Shown piece by piece: positions 63,408 to 64,000 of a stretch of 64,000 bases of DNA. The first letter of the stretch is position 1, and every line of letters starts with the position of its first letter. A program made the position numbers and the translations under genes. Source of the DNA: Terricaulis sp. Lineage in GTDB: Bacteria > Pseudomonadota > Alphaproteobacteria > Caulobacterales > Aquidulcibacteraceae. The stretch is taken from contig JANPZV010000005.1 of assembly GCA_024707365.1 (NCBI GenBank), positions 434,001 through 498,000 of the forward strand, given 5' to 3'. A model generated the notes under the pieces. The model did not search any database. It saw only the letters and a list, made by a program, of their open reading frames with translations, and had not been told where the DNA came from.

Positions 63408-64000
63408 GTGACCCGCTTCGTTTGCTTCGGCGAAATCCTGCTTCGGCTCACCGCGCCTGGGCGCGGGCTGCTGCTGCAAAGCCAGCAGCTCGACACCCAT
63501 TTCGGCGGCGCGGAAGCCAATGTGGCCGTATCGTTGGCGCGCTTTGGGCATGCGGCGGCGGTGGTGTCCACCCTGCCGGATAACACGATCGGCCACGCCG
63601 CGCGCGACGCGATCCGCGCCCAAGGCGTCGATACAAGCGGCATCCGCTTCACGCCGGGCAGGATGGGGATTTATTTCCTCACGCCCGGCGCGGGCCTGCG
63701 CCCATCTGACGTGCTCTATGATCGCGCGGACTCAGCCTTCGCGCGCGCGCCCGGCGTGCGTGATTGGAGCGCCGCGCTGAACGGCGCCGATTGGCTGCAC
63801 GTTTCGGGCGTGACGCCCGCCGTGAGCAAAGCCGGCGCGGATGCGGCGCTCGCGGCCATGAAAGCCGCGCGCGCAGCCGGCGTGAAAGTTTCTTACGACG
63901 CAAACTTCCGCGCCAAGCTGTGGCAAGCGCGCGGCGATGATCCGCGCCCGACGCTGGATGCGCTGATGGCCGAGGCCGATCTCGCTTTCGCCGAAGCGCG
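63408..64000 (+). CDS. kdgK: 2-dehydro-3-deoxygluconokinase (PfkB family), 3' truncated
   Basis: The frame is open to the window edge, so only about 197 N-terminal residues are seen. The start is GTG 63408 with AAGGA seven bases upstream. VTRFVCFGEILLRLTAPGRG, then HFGGAEANVAVSLARFGHAA is the typical ribokinase/KDG kinase opening; TSGIRFTPGRMGIYFLTPGA and KVSYDANFRAKLW follow, which match KdgK. The ATP-binding C-terminal part is missing. It would phosphorylate KDG to KDPG, which then enters the Entner-Doudoroff aldolase step. It completes the isomerase, KduD and kinase series. Confidence 0.9.
   Translation, partial: MTRFVCFGEILLRLTAPGRGLLLQSQQLDTHFGGAEANVAVSLARFGHAAAVVSTLPDNTIGHAARDAIRAQGVDTSGIRFTPGRMGIYFLTPGAGLRPSDVLYDRADSAFARAPGVRDWSAALNGADWLHVSGVTPAVSKAGADAALAAMKAARAAGVKVSYDANFRAKLWQARGDDPRPTLDALMAEADLAFAEA

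Overview
The window is GC-rich chromosomal DNA that looks alphaproteobacterial, most likely Caulobacterales or a relative. The main pointers are a CpdR-type response regulator (about 38.5 kb) beside tRNA-Val and a divergent N-formylglutamate amidohydrolase, PraR/PhrR-type XRE regulators, an Entner-Doudoroff set (zwf, edd) and several TonB-dependent receptors. The taxon is an inference from gene content; there is no rRNA or marker set here.

Layout. 1-17.1 kb is a dense acyl-CoA catabolic region: a class III CoA-transferase, a TetR-led operon, a four-gene minus-strand operon (APH-type kinase, SDR, ACAD10/11-type dehydrogenase, acyl-CoA synthetase) resembling the 4-hydroxyacid (lva/ACAD11) route, two thiolases, an HSD10-like SDR, three more acyl-CoA dehydrogenases, a MaoC hydratase and a CurA-type reductase. 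17.4-36.2 kb carries two TonB receptors, a MocR regulator with a clear operator, an MFS carrier, a fused double CoA-transferase, a Rieske oxygenase overlapping an IclR gene, another acyl-CoA dehydrogenase, and a LysR / CitE-like / CoA-transferase set resembling itaconate degradation. Together these suggest uptake and CoA-dependent breakdown of a hydrophobic, possibly polycyclic or branched carboxylate.

36.3-56.9 kb is mixed: cyclopropane fatty acid synthase, tRNA-Val, cpdR, two GH43 lipoprotein glycosidases around typA, tandem PraR-like regulators, hisN overlapping an AAA ATPase, an agmatine-to-putrescine pair with a FrnE-like protein, and a GT39/ArnT-like transferase. 57-64 kb is a sugar-acid block: edd and zwf on minus, diverging from a LacI-type regulator, an RpiB-family isomerase, KduD and a truncated KDG kinase on plus. 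These would convert unsaturated uronates to KDG and KDPG and feed the Entner-Doudoroff route. The GH43 enzymes fit plant-polysaccharide use.

Two features cut across the window. First, about 19 single- or double-base frameshifts break 16 otherwise well-conserved genes, many in C/G runs; this looks like indel error in the assembly rather than mass gene decay. Second, dispersed intergenic hairpin repeats occur, including a two-module element present in four forms that supplies stop codons to adjoining genes. A strong promoter and terminator pair at 45.2-45.4 kb predicts an unannotated small RNA. I saw no CRISPR array, prophage, insertion sequence or rRNA.
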